Below are positions 21,769-35,404 of a DNA stretch of 64,000 nucleotides, in pieces (within the stretch, counting starts at the first letter, position 1; each line of letters starts with the position of its first letter). This DNA comes from Blastocystis sp. Blastoise (Eukaryota; Sar; Bigyra; Opalinata; Blastocystidae), in NCBI GenBank assembly GCA_039096225.1, contig JBBPEB010000002.1:558001-622000 (forward strand), given 5' to 3'. The notes beneath the pieces were generated by a model. The model saw only the letters and a list, made by a program, of their open reading frames with translations. It was not told the DNA's origin and searched no databases. The translations under genes and the position numbers were made by a program.

Positions 21769-24510
21769 TCTTATATATAAAGGCAATAGAAGTTGGACAT
21801 TTGTGTCTCAAGTTCACGGACCGTTTATTCTATGATGGTTAAGGTTATGATAATATCCTTTCAGTATGTTATAGATTATGTTCCAAATTTTATTTTAGTT
21901 TTTTTAAATTTTCAAAAATTCCATATCCAAGGCCTCAAAATAGTCCGAGAAGTTTTGCCGACCGTTAGCAAGTTGGCCGTCCTATGAAATCGATTAAAAA
22001 TTTTTGAAAACTCATTCTTATTGGATAAAAAGAACACAAATATCTTTGTCTATTTTCGCGCCAAAAATTTATTGACATGGTCAAAGTTTATACTTCTAAT
22101 CATTTTGTCTTCATTTTTTCAAAAAAATTTCAATTATATTTCTTTTTCTTTTGCAAAACTTTATTTTGTAATTTTTTTATCCAATTTTTTTTATCTTATA
22201 TTTTTAAAATTTCTTTTTTCTTTTTAATTTCTTTTTTTTATATATTTTATTTATTTTTTATATTTATTATTTATAAATTTATTTTATAATTTATAACATT
22301 TTTCGCCACACATAAAAACAACTTTTAAAATATTAGAAACAATTTAGACCAGTAATCAGTTATCAAAGTGACTTAATAGACTTAATTTTAACCTATATAC
22401 ATAAAATAACCTAAATAATGATAATATATAAATCTTTGAAAAAAATTGATCCACAAAGTTTTGAGATATCGGACACATTCTCTTTTGACCCTTTTAAATT
22501 TTAATGAAAACTATCTGGATCATCATGATAACTCATGAAACCATCCTAAAAGTCATTAAAACCTGTTTTTAGCATGTTGAAAAAATTAACAAAAAACTTC
22601 AATTGCGTGTTCTGTCAACATTTTTTATTTTATTAAGTTTTAAACGTTACAGGATTTATTGTAAGTGTTTATATTCATGAATTATTTGAACACATTTTTA
22701 AAATAAAAAGGTCGAAGAGATATCGAAATCATTTTACTCTTAATAAAAATTTTTGGACTTAATATTTGTAGTTTAGACAAAAATCGCCACTCATTGAACC
22801 CATCAGGTTTCTTTCAAGACAAGAATGAGTGGATATCTGTTTGATTGACCCTCATAAAATCAAATTTTGACTTCATATATGAATACAGTGACCTTAATCA
22901 TTCTCAAATATGTCATTATTGCATATTTATGACAACAAAGTTGGTGTATCGGCAGATTTCGACCTCTCTAATTTCGACTTATGACTTCATATTTGGTGTA
23001 AGGATGCCTTATATGTTACATTATGATATTTCATATCTTTAAAGTCTTTTTAAAAAAGGTCAAAAATAGTTAATTGCGACTTTGTACCAAAAAAAGTCGT
23101 CCTAACACACTTTTTAAAAGTCATATTAATAGGTAATATAATATTACATATATATATAAAGTCAAAATATAAAATATCGTTGAATCTCCGGTTCAAAAAT
23201 GAAAAAGAAATTTTGATATTTTTCAAAAATTTTATTTTTATTGTTTTAACTAAGGTCAATTTCAGCCATCATTTTTCTATCAATAAAGTCAATATTTATA
23301 TAATATATAATATGTTTTATTCTGATTATAAATTTGTAAAAATTAGTTCTTAAAAATAAAAATTGACTGAGAAATAAAATTTCAAAGTGGTACGTCTATC
23401 AAAATATTATTTTTTTTTAATACTGTTTCTTTAATATTGTATTCCTATAAACACTATTAATAGGTTGAAAAAAAAAATGCTTTTTAATTACAACGATTTT
23501 ATATATTTATTTATATTAGTGAAAAATTATATTAGTCAAACTACTATTTATTTTTAGTATATATCAAATATAAGTATGATATATATTTTCATATAATAAG
23601 AATTCATTTGAAAAAATCAATAACATATATATTTTTTTATTCATTTTTGTTCTCTTTATAATGTCTTTAAATAAGTGCTTACATATTTATACTATATATG
23701 AAAATAAAAGAATTTAATGACTTAATTTATAAATTTTTAAAAATATAAACAGACATAATTTTGGTTCCATTACTTTTAGACATCTTTATTATTAAATGAG
23801 TTTTTTAGAATACAAATTTTTATTCATAAACAATAATGTATTTTTATTATATATATATAAGTAGATATTAGTGATATGAAATAGTAGTAGTTGAACTTTT
23901 GAATTTTTAAAATTTTAATTCTTTTTTTTTCTATAAAATACAACGCGTTGTTTTTTATAGTTAAAAAAAAAGAATTGAAATTTTAAAAATTCAAAAGTTT
24001 AACTACTACTATTTCATATCACGAAACATATATATTCATTTAAAAAATTGTATATAATCTAAATAAGATCTATTTAGATAGAATATATGCATGATACCAT
24101 AAAATCAATTTGATAAATGAATAAATAGAGTAAAGAATATATATAAACATTTTGATTTAGTCACTGATAACATAAATATTTTAAATTATTTCTTTTATAT
24201 AAAGCAAATAAAACAAAAATATGAATTAATAAAGAAACATTCCCGAAAAAATAATTTAAGAAGAATAACTTGAAAAAATAAATAGAATTATTGTTTATTT
24301 TCATATCATAATATCTTTCTTAGATAAATGTAATTTATATTAGAGAACTATTAAGAAATGTTTTATTTAATGAAACTATTATTAGCCATAAAAATCTTTT
24401 AAAAAGTATGTTTACTTATTTATATGATAGTATATATTTAAAAATTATTTATATAAATTATAAAACTCTAAAGGATACGAAGCATCGGCGAAGCCGATGC
24501 CACCCGCTAG
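21769..24510 (+). mobile_element. Full-length non-autonomous Helitron B, copy 1
   Basis: The 5' end TCTTATATATAAAGG follows A at 21768. The 3' end carries the hairpin GCATCGGC-GAA-GCCGATGC followed by CACCCGCTAG at 24510, then T. This matches Helitron rules: 5' TC, subterminal hairpin, CTRR end, A^T target, no duplication. At 2742 bp it encodes no Rep or helicase. It lies inside element C copy 1, since element C sequence resumes right after it. Its sister at 48843-54047 is the same once the Tc1/mariner insert is removed. Confidence 0.85.
23871..24022. repeat. 152-bp palindromic insert in Helitron B
   Basis: Arms GTGATATGAAATAGTAG and CTACTATTTCATATCAC flank a near-complete palindrome with AACGCGTT at its centre. 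The same unit is in the other Helitron copy at 50963-51115, so it was present before the two copies separated. Confidence 0.75.
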
Positions 24511-25400
24511 TTTATTTAAATTTGGCAACCTTAAACTATTTATTTAAAGCTCTTATTCATAGAATAGACTAAATACATGATTCTAAACATATATAGAAAC
24601 CCTTTTACTTTTTAAGACACATTATGTCATTTGGTCATACACTTTGACCATCATAATTTTGACTCTCCTTTTAACATAGAATAGAGTATTATCTCTAGTT
24701 TATTAAATAAAAGTCATTATATTGAATCTCTTACTCTAAGACCACTTAATTCACATTTTTCAAAATTGTGACACTCAAACTCATTATTTTAAGACTTTGT
24801 TTTAACTATAGTAGTTTGAGGACCTATTGATTACTATGATACAATATTAGTCAATTATAAGAAGATCAAAGAAAATATCGATCACTCAAAAATCGTCCTC
24901 AGGAGCTGAAAATTGGTACACCTAGGTTTTTGGACCTCCTGAATCAGAATATGATGTCAAAATAAGAATCTAAATTTGACCGTTAAGGCCTCACGTGTTC
25001 AATATGAAAAAGTATTAAAAAATAGATAAATATAAAGAATAAACACGGATAACGTATATTGTGGGATTGAGAAAAAATCAAGTTTACCACATGTTTATTT
25101 TTCAATTGTCTGGTCAACAATTTTTATCGGGATGATCCCAAAGAGCCAATCAAAAACGACTCAAAAATCATGTTTTCTGTTCTTTTATTAATATCTTTTT
25201 AATTATAAACAATATAGCTTAACCAAATATACGGTGCACAACTACATGTTATATCGTATTGAACTGTGTTTCAACGAAAAGTTAACTCCCCGTAAGTTTA
25301 GAGGAGTTGTGGGTACAAACTCTAGTATATAGTAGCCAATCAAATGAATTTTCCAAAAACTGACCAATGGAAATTTTTTTGCCTATTTGCTTTATAATAG
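24511..25400. mobile_element. Element C copy 1, right part
   Basis: It aligns with about 44145-45030 of element C copy 2, sharing for example AGAAGATC and CGTCCTCAGGAGCT. The right hairpin end present in copy 2 is missing here, so the element is truncated or its end has decayed. Confidence 0.6.
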
Positions 25401-25456
25401 TAATGATAATGTTTTTTAAGTCTTATATCATATAAAAATAATTAACTTCTATATAG

Positions 25457-25663
25457 AAAGTGCTTCATGTTCCAAAGAAATAAATAATAATGAAAGTATT
25501 AAAAATACAATAAATATATATAAACATAATTATTATATAGAAATTATTGAATTTCCTAAAAAAAATAAAAAATAAAAAAGTATTTTATTATTTATAAAGG
25601 AAACTATATACATAGAAGACGTTAGTTGTCCTTCATCCTCGATTATAATTAGTGATAGTATAT

Positions 25664-25697
<34 letters not shown>

Positions 25698-25853
25698 TTC
25701 ATTATTATTATTCACTTTCTAGAAGATAACCTATCTAAAGACATGAATGATACAACAAAAAGTATATATTATCTATAATGAAATATTTTCTATTTATATA
25801 TATGTTTATAGATGATAATACAAGTTCTAAACCAGTGAAAGCAAATACTGAGA

Positions 25854-25914
<61 letters not shown>

Positions 25915-28321
25915 TGATTCTTTATACGAGAAGAAAGATGATAATATGAGTATACATGATTTATAATTGATTTATATTATTTATATATAGTTTTAGACAA
26001 GTCTCTTGATTGTAATACAGTGGATAGTAATACTACAGGTATTGTATTATAGATATTTAGAATATTTAAAAAAATGATGATTTCAGTCAAATCTATATAT
26101 AATATTATATGATATTATATAATATATATGTTTATATATATATATATTTATCTATCACTGTTTTAAATAGATGATGATAGAAATGTTAGTAATCACTCCA
26201 CTCAAACATTGAATGTTAAAAGTCAAGGTAAAGAAATATATATTGTTTTGTATATATTTTCTAATATTATTCTTATATTATAGAAACAAATAAAAAAACA
26301 ACAAATGATGCCATTATTGATATTGATTGTGAAGCAATCAATACGAAAGGTATAATAATGATATCATTAAATATGTTTCTACTTTTAAAATGTTGTATTT
26401 AATTATTATTAAATTTTTATTATATATAGAACCTGAAGTTGAATTAATAAAAAAAACTACCTTATCAAGTGGTATTTCAAATATAAAAAGTATTATATAT
26501 AATATTCTCTATTATCAACTTTCTTAGATACTTCTATTGATGATAACTTACATAAAGGTATTAACAATTCTATTCTTTATTCTACTCTTTCATTATATAT
26601 ATAAACTTATTGTATGTATATTTTTTTTTAACTATAAATTGTGATATTATTATTCATTCAGTTAAAAATATAATAATCAATATGTATTTCTCATTTTTTT
26701 AAAATTAATATATAAATATATCTTTTATCTTCTATTATTGTAATTAATCAATTCTATTAATAATTACTTTTGTATATAGAATGTAAACTTAAACCACTAA
26801 CGAATAAATCAAGTTCGTTCACTACATTAGCTACTTCGTCTTCTCCAAGTATTTTCTTTTTAGAATTTATATTATATATTTTTTCAATAGCTCCCACGTG
26901 CCTATACTCACAATCTATTAGCAAAGGTATTTAGATTTACATTTTCTTTATATGTCATTTTATATATATTATATATATTTTTATTATTTAATTATTATTT
27001 ATTAGCATCTCAAGAAAATCAAAATAGTGGCACAAACACCAATAGAAAATTTGAAAGCCCAAATTGTAAATATTTCTTATTATATCATGAATTTTCTTTA
27101 AATAAGTTTTATATATACATATTATTATATATACTCATAATTTTTATTATATCTTATATAATGAATCTCCGGTTAAATATGTGAATAAGAATGGTAATAA
27201 TCTTAATTGTTACAGTATTTATTTATTAAATATCTAATATTAGAATATATTATATATATTTTATATATACTAAATTTTTTCTTCATATGTAATTAAAATA
27301 TATTAGTAAAAATATATATATTTTGTCATTATAGAAAAACGTGATTGTGATTATAATAAAAAAGGAATATCTTCTTCATCTGATTCAGGATTTTTAAGTA
27401 TATTGATTGTTATTACTTTACTATTATAAATTATAAATATATGTATTATTATATGTGTAATGAAATATCAATGTTTGTATAATAATATTCATTTTCTATA
27501 TGATACTAACAATTTAATATGCTTATTTCATATATATTAGATTATATTATAAATTAATAAATTTCATATATTCATATATATTGTACCATAATATATAGGT
27601 ACAGAAGAATCAGTACATTTCTCTTCTTCTCCCAAAAGTCAATTCCGTAATAGTCAAACTGAAAATGGATTTGACAAAAAGACAAAGTATAATAAGGAAA
27701 CTAATGATAATGATCAGTGTATGGATGGAAAATATGGATCTAATCATAGGTTTAACATTGTTGCTAAAGGTATATTTATATATATATATATATATATATA
27801 TAGGATATAAAAATACTAATGCATCCATAATTTTTGATAAAAGTACTCTTTTATCTGTAAGTGGTCTTCATCAAAGTATATATATATTATATTGTATTCA
27901 TTTATTTTATATTATTCTTTCTATGTAGCTAAAGATATTATTGAAGAATATCTTCCTAATCTATTGGATGTAATATCTAAGACTTTTAGTATTGTAAGCT
28001 TAGGTATATAAATAACAACTTGTATATAATATCTATTATATATATATATATAGCAAATGGTAAGAATGATGTTGATACAGCTAAAACTGACATTCATTTT
28101 ATGAATAATAGTTCTGTTATTAGTCTTAGGGCAAATGAAGACAAGAAGCCAGAAGATAATAATAAAAATAGTATATACTTATTATGTTTTTTAATTATAT
28201 TTTATATAGTAACTAAACCTAAAAAGAGAAAATCAAAATTGGATAAATTATCAAAAATAATTAAACTACTCAATGATCAAGACTCTGATTCTTCTCTTGA
28301 ATCTGATAGTGGCAGTATATA
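25457..28321 (+). pseudogene. 3' exons of the split micro-exon gene
   Basis: More than fifteen short exons are separated by 40-100-nt A+T introns, for example 25457-25495, 25616-25657 and 25723-25761. Nearly all are phase 1 with lengths divisible by three. The joined product is S/T/N/D-rich and ends in a basic NLS-like KPKKRKSKLDKLSK and an acidic DQDSDSSLESDSGSI tail, with stop at 28319-28321. Oddities: a candidate exon near 25546 contains a TAA, one acceptor near 27170 is not obvious, and one intron (from 25856) starts with GC and is almost pure (AT)n. A nuclear protein is suggested by the basic tail; no domain is recognised. Confidence 0.5.
25858..25912. repeat. (AT)n microsatellite forming an intron
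   Basis: About 55 bp of alternating TA fills almost the whole intron between two phase-1 exons, ending in the TATAG acceptor. Confidence 0.9.
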
Positions 28322-28737
28322 ATATATATAATAGTTATTAATTTATTATTTATTTATTCATTTATTTATTTATTTTATTTTATTCTATAATAAGAAACAA
28401 AATATTTTTATTCATTTGATACATATTTTATTACTTATTTATTCACTTATTTTGATTTTATGTTATAATAATAAACAAAAGATTTCTATTTATTTTATAC
28501 TTATTTGTAACAAATAATTGAATTTTGTTTTGTTTTAATATTAATATTCATCAGAAACAAATAATAAAATATGATAGTATTATTAAATACAAAATTCAAT
28601 AAAATTCTTTTTAATATAATATTTTTAATCACAGAAGAATAGTTTTTATATTATCAATTTTTTAAACAATACTAATATTTTATCAATATACTATTTATAT
28701 AAGCATCATTTACTACTCAATTTTTATAGGTTTTAAA
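28322..28737. other. A+T-rich spacer before the Helitron gene
   Basis: No gene is seen. It ends with a TTTATAG acceptor, so it could be the long intron that once joined the upstream exons to the Helitron open frame, or simply the Helitron 5' region. Confidence 0.35.
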
Positions 28738-31700
28738 TTACATGATCAAAATGTGATATCACAAAAACAAATTTCAATTTCAAGATACCATACAAGTGAG
28801 AATAATGTTATTAAAGCGTCTGAAATAATATCCAGTAATGATGATATGATAGAAAATGCTACAAACAATAATAATAATACTAATATTATTATTAGTGATT
28901 AAATATCCATCGATTCTGATAAATTTGTTAATGATGCCATTGATAATAATTTTTACGATGAAATAAATGAAAACATTTCTAATAATATTTATCTTGAGGA
29001 TCAAAATTATTATCCTAATGATAATAATATCACTTTTAATCATGATTCTGATTCTATTCAGGATAATAGTCAAGTATCAGTTAATTATGATCAATTTGAA
29101 GTTGAATCACAGGATCCCATGAATTATAACAATTTTACAACTTCTAATAATAACGAGTTACAACAAGTTGAATTGAGTGACATTAATTCACAAACTAATT
29201 CTTTAGTTGATCATCCTGAACAAAATATAGGTAATATAACTTTTCATATGGAAGATATAGATATAAATGAAAATATACCAAATGAATCTAGAATAAATGA
29301 GACAGAAAATTATTTACTCAATGATGAAAATGAAGAATTTATTTCTGATAATTCAGAACAATTTCAAACAGTAAATAATACTATTAATGAAACACAACTT
29401 GACTATAATACTACTTCTCATTCTAATAATGATCAAATTATTAATGTTTTGCAAAATAATGATGTTAATCAGCATCATACTGACTCTTTTCTTAGCAATT
29501 CAGATTCTATTGAAGACAATATCCGTATATACTATTCTATTATAATTCTAATAAATAATATTGATATACATTTTTTTGTAGAAATAAACAACAATAGTCA
29601 ACAGACGATGATAAATATAACTATAGATCCATTACCAAATGTAATATGTTCATCAACACTTAGTATATAAATATAAGCAATTCATTTTACATTTAAATTT
29701 GAATTTTTATATAACATTTTGTTTACATCTTTAGGAAATTCATATCAAAAAATTAATGAAGAAGAAAATAAATACAAATATTATGATTTGGGTAAAATGA
29801 TATTTAAATGTTCATGTTGTAATGCTTTACATTTTGAACATGAAAGAAACAACTTTAAGTTTTCAACTAATTATGATACAACATTTTTTGAAGAACCTTC
29901 AAATTCATATAATGACACAATAAATAATACAACAATATATATGAAAAGAAGGAAACAATGGACACTTGACACAGAAGAGAATGTTTTATTAAAGAATAGT
30001 CAATATAGTGGTTGTTGTCGTAATGGAAAAGTTCATTTAGGTTCATTATCAGAACCAGATATATCGATTCAAAACTTATTGAATGATAATACAGATTCTT
30101 CAAAACAATTTAAAAAAGATATTCGTAGATATAATAATTCAATAGCTTTTGCTTCTATGTCATGTACTGATACACAAACAAGATTAGATAATAATGGAAT
30201 ATATTTCTATAAAGTACATGGAAATATATATCATTCTATGGCAGATTTATATCCTCCTGAAGGTATTACTCCTAATTATAATCAAATATATATTTATGAT
30301 CAAGAAGAAGCTTTTCAACTTCGATCAAATAATCAATATTATGATAATTTGAATACAGAAATAATGAGAGTATTACATAATTCATTATTAAATAATGAAT
30401 TAATGAATGCTTTTAAGACATTACATGAAGAAGTAACTACTGCTACAACTAATAATAATAATCTTCATATATCACAAGTAGATGTTTCATTAAAATTCAA
30501 AACATTACATTCAGATGATCAAAGAAGATATAATACTCCTTCTGCTTCTCATGAAATAGCACTTATAGTTCCTATTAATTCTATGGAAACATTTCCTCAT
30601 ACTGAATTTAGATGTTATCCAAGAATTCATCTTAATAATAATAATACAAATCATAATATGAATGAAGAAATAAGACAACATTTTACAAGAATGAAATATG
30701 ATAATCCATTTTGTGATCCTATGGTTTATCCTATTTTTTATCCAACAGGAATTCCATTATTTATTCTTGCATCTAAAAGTGAATTAAGAAGAAATCCTAA
30801 TTATATTCCAAGAAGAAATAATAATATAGAAATACATTCTCAAATCAATTCAAATACAATAGAAAATACTAATATTCAAGTAGAACAAATAGAAATAGTA
30901 GATATAATAATAGAAATCAATTATTAGATAATGAAGAAGATGAAATAGATAATGATGATAGAGAGTCTTCAAGACAAACTCATGATGATTTTTCAAAATC
31001 AATTACTTTATTAGCTAATTATCAACAATTTAATAATGAAGGATATCCTATAGATCTAATAGGAAATCCTGTATATGAGAAATCATCTTTTACTTTAAAG
31101 GATTTTTATTCTTTTCTTTGTTTTCCAAGATCATTTCCTAATAAGAATTATTTCTTATCAGGAGGAAAATTATTCTTACAATATATTGTAGATGCTTATT
31201 CTAAAATAGAAGAACAACGATTATCATTTATAGAAATGAATCAATCAAAATTAAGAGCAGAATCTTATAATGTATTACGACAATATAATCAAAGAAGAAG
31301 AGAACAAGTAATAGATGAAGAAGTAACAAATGGAATAGGAAAACCTATTATATTAAATAGTGGTTTTGTAGGAGGACCTAGATATATGAAAGGAGCTTAT
31401 TTAGATGCAATGACAATAGTAAGATATTATGGTAAACCAGATTATTTTATTACTTTTACATGTAATCCAAAATGGAAAGAAATAGTAGATAATTTATATC
31501 CTAATCAAGAAGCATGGGAAAGACCTGATTTGGTTTGTAGAGTATTTGCAATTAAATTGAAATATTTATATCATTTATTAAAAGATGAGAATGTATTTGG
31601 TAAAGCACAAGCTATTACTTATACTGTTGAATTTCAAAAGAGAGGATTACCTCATGCTCATATCTTATTGAATGTTGAACAACAAGATAAAATACATGAT

Positions 31701-34586
31701 ACTAATGAACTTGATTCTATTATATGTGCTTATCTTCCTGATGAAGAAAAGAATCCTAGATTATTTAAAATAGTAAGTACAATGAATATACATGGTCCTC
31801 ATGTATCTAATTCTCCATGTTTAGATTCTCATGGAATATGTAAGAAAGGATTTCCTAAACCATTTCAAGAATGTACTACAATTCCTAATGATTCTTATCC
31901 TTTATATTTTAGACCAAATGATGGAAGAAAAGTAGTATTTCATCGTACTAATGGTGATTTAGAAGCTACTAATGAATATGTTGTTCCATATAATCCATAT
32001 TTATCACTCAAATTAGAAGCACATATTAATGTTGAAGCAGTTTATAGTTTACATACAGTAAAATATCTATATAAATATACAACAAAAGGTCATGATTCAA
32101 TGAGAGCAGAATTATCAGCTTCTTCAAATGAAACAAATAATAATGAAGTTAAACAATATTTAGATGCAAGATATATATCATCAACTGAAGGAGTTTGGAG
32201 AATATTAGGATTTCCTATAGTACAATCAAATATAGCTGTTCAAATATTATTGATTCATGATGAGAATGATAAGAATATAGTATATACAGATGGTTCAGAA
32301 GAACAAGCAGAAGAAATACAAGGAAATAAATTATCTATGTTAGAAGCATATTTCAAAGCAAATGATGATTTAAATAATCATTTATATGTTCCTACTTTAG
32401 AAGAACCAGAGTTTATGACATATGATATGTTTCCTCAATATTATACATGGTGTAAAGGAGAACATATATGGAAACCAAGACAAAAGAATTCGAAGACACT
32501 TGGAAGAATACCTTATATAAATCCAACTAATAAAGAAGCATTTTGTTTAAAATTATTATTAACTCATGTAAATAGACCAACAAGTTTTGAATCATTAAGA
32601 ATGTATGATGGAGAATTACCTTATCCAACTTATGAAGGAGTATGTATAGCAAGAGGATTATTAGATGATACTAATGAATATAGACATATATTAGATGAAG
32701 TAATGTATGATTGTCATCCTTCTCAATTACGATTAGTATTTGCTTTATTATTTGTATATTATAATATTACTGATAAAGCAATGGATTTATGGAATGAATT
32801 TAAATATGAAATGATTTCTGATATATATTATCAATATACAATAGATCATTTTACTATAAATGAACGTATTAATCATTCTCTTTCAACTGATCCTGATATT
32901 ATTGATCAAGATCCTATTGTAATCAATTATTGTTATCCAAGAGCTTTATATAATATCAAAACATTAATAGAATCAAATGGAGGTAAATATACTAATATGC
33001 CTACTATTCAATATACTTCACATTTTAATCCTAATAGTGGTGTTTCTACATTAGAATTTTATGATTTTGATGTTGCACATAGAGAAGCAGAAAGAAATTA
33101 TCAAATATTAAATAGAGAACAAAAAGAAATATTTGATAGAATTATGGTATCTGTTAATAATACTCAACCTCATAATAATAATATGTTCTTTATTGATGGT
33201 CCTGGTGGAACTGGAAAAACATTCTTATATAATACTTTGATCAAGATGATTCGTACAAGAGAAAAACCTGTATTAGCTGTTGCATTCACAGGAATAACAG
33301 CTACTTTATTATCAGGAGGAAGTACTTCTCATTCTGTATTTGGATTACCACTTGATCTGAATGAAATGTCTATTTCACATATAACAAGAAGTAGTGCAAA
33401 AGCAAATGATTTAAGAAAAGCTGCTATTATTATTTGGGATGAAGCACCTATGGCTTCTATTTATGCTTTAGAAGTTCTTGATAATTTATTACATGATTTA
33501 TTTAGTTCAATAGATTCTGAAGATCCATGTCTTCAATATCCTTTTGTTGGTAAAACTATTGTTTTAGGTGGAGATTTTAGACAATATTTACCAGTAGTTA
33601 AAAATGGAAATGAATCATCTACTGTTGGTGTATGTTTGAAAAGATTTAAATATTGGAATAATTTTATACAATGTCATTTAGTTCAGAATATGAGAGCAGA
33701 TAGAGATGCTTTAGATTTTAAAGAATGGTTAATGAAAGTAGGAAATGGTGAACGATTAAATAATGAATCTGATTTGAATGATAATATTGTAGAAATACCT
33801 TCACAATGTATAAGTACAGAAAATTTATATAAAGAGATATGGGAGAATATACTTCATAATAGAAATATTTTATCAGAACAACATAGAAAAGATTTATCTG
33901 AGAATTGTATTTTATGTTGTACGAATGAAGATACTTTTGATATAAATGAGAAAGTATTAGATTTAATACCTTCTTCAGAATCAGAAAAAATATATTATAG
34001 TTTTGATACTTTAGAAGATGAAATAGTTAATGATTCTGAAAGAGCTGCTTATTCTCCTGAATTTCTTAATACTCTTCTTCCTCAAGGATTTCCTCCTCAT
34101 AAATTAAGACTAAGAAAAGGATGTATTATTATGTTATTGAGAAATCTTAATATAAAGAAAGGTTTATGTAATGGAACAAGATTAGTTGTTCTTGAAACAT
34201 TAAATAATGTTATTCGTGCTCAATTATTAAATAAGCCAGATAATTTATTACCTGGTGAAGATATTGTATTTATTCCAAGAATTAGTTTAATTACTTCTGA
34301 TGATTCACTTCCTACTAAGATGAGAAGAAAACAATTTCCTGTCAGATTAGCTTTTGCTATGGCTATTAATAAATCACAAGGTCAAATATTTAAAAATATT
34401 GGATTATATTTAAAGAGACCTGTATTTAGTCATGGTCAATTATATGTTGCTTTTAGTAGAGTTCGTTCTTTTAATGGTTTACATATTTATGCAGAAAATT
34501 GTAATAATAATCAAGGACATCTTAGTAAAGACTATCCTAATAAGGTATTTACGACTAATTGTATTTTTGATGGAGTTTTAAATTAG
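28738..34586 (+). pseudogene. Autonomous Helitron Rep/helicase, decayed
   Basis: An N-rich 5' frame (28738-29670) with one internal TAA (28900-28902) and an intron at about 29527-29580 is spliced by a phase-1 intron (about 29668-29734) to the Helitron N-terminal domain, which has the motif YYDLGKMIFKCSCCNALHF. The Rep part has the HUH motif GLPHAHIL (about 31650) and the tyrosine region YLYKYTTKG (about 32070). The Pif1-type helicase has Walker A GPGGTGKT (about 33200), a DEAP motif and a C-terminal INKSQGQ motif. A one-base shift between about 30873 and 30925 separates two open frames of 402 and 1116 codons. Role: rolling-circle transposition. The nonsense codon and shift make this copy inactive as it stands. 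Confidence 0.9.
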
Positions 34587-34783
34587 TTATCGTTTTATTT
34601 GTTTCTATTTTATTATTTTGTTTCTTTTATATTTGTTATTGTTTGCTTATAAATTTGTTTTCATTTATTATTTTTCTCTTTTCAATTTTCATTTGCTGTT
34701 CTTAAAAGTTAAATATGAAATATTCAGTTGTTTTGTTAAACTTAAAGAATAAAAACTAAAACTAAAAATTTAAAAATAAAACT

Positions 34784-34821
34784 CAAGCGTAGGCCTGCGT
34801 AGGCAGGCCGTGAAACGCTTG
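34784..34821 (+). repeat. Hairpin, probable 3' end of the autonomous Helitron
   Basis: CAAGCGT and ACGCTTG enclose a perfect inner stem GGCCTGC-GTAG-GCAGGCC. The unit ends CTTG directly before T, and Helitron B fragment sequence starts at once after it. This fits a Helitron 3' end with CTTG in place of CTRR. A transcription terminator is the alternative. Confidence 0.5.
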
Positions 34822-35400
34822 TTATCATTATTTAGGTTATTCTACGTATATAAGTTAATTTTAATTAATTAAAGTCACTTGGAAAAAAGGATTCTTGTTT
34901 AATTGTCTTTTTAAAGTTTAAAAATAGTTTATAGGTGTGGCGAAAAATGTTATGTATTTAAAATAAAATATATTAATAATTAATAACAAATATAAAGTAC
35001 ATCATAAAAAAAAATAAACTTAAAAGAAAAATTATAAAAATTATTTAATGAAAAAATATAAAAAGAAATTTTTACGTAGAAAAATGTAAAAAAAGAAGAA
35101 ATTTCTGAGAAAATGAAAAATAAATAGAAATTTTATGCACGAAAGATGTTTATTGGATAAAAATTCAAATTTTGAATTTTATCGCATTTTAGTGGCCGAG
35201 TCGGTTAGGAAATTTTTTGTGGGACCGTTTTAGGCCCTTAGACGTGAAATTTTTGAAAAATTTAAAAGCGCGTCATAATACATTTTTTATCTAGTATCTA
35301 AATCTATTATGAGTGTAGCATAGATATGTAACATAAAAATATAATAGGTCCATTTATATCAGTACAATTTCGTGATGGGTTATCACTTTTATATATAAGA
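34822..35400 (-). mobile_element. Diverged Helitron B 5' fragment
   Basis: The minus-strand 5' end TCTTATATATAAAAG begins at 35400 after an A. The sequence aligns loosely with the first 600 bp of Helitron B (compare 9300-9950) and stops abruptly at the hairpin of the autonomous Helitron. Confidence 0.6.
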
Positions 35401-35404
35401 TATT

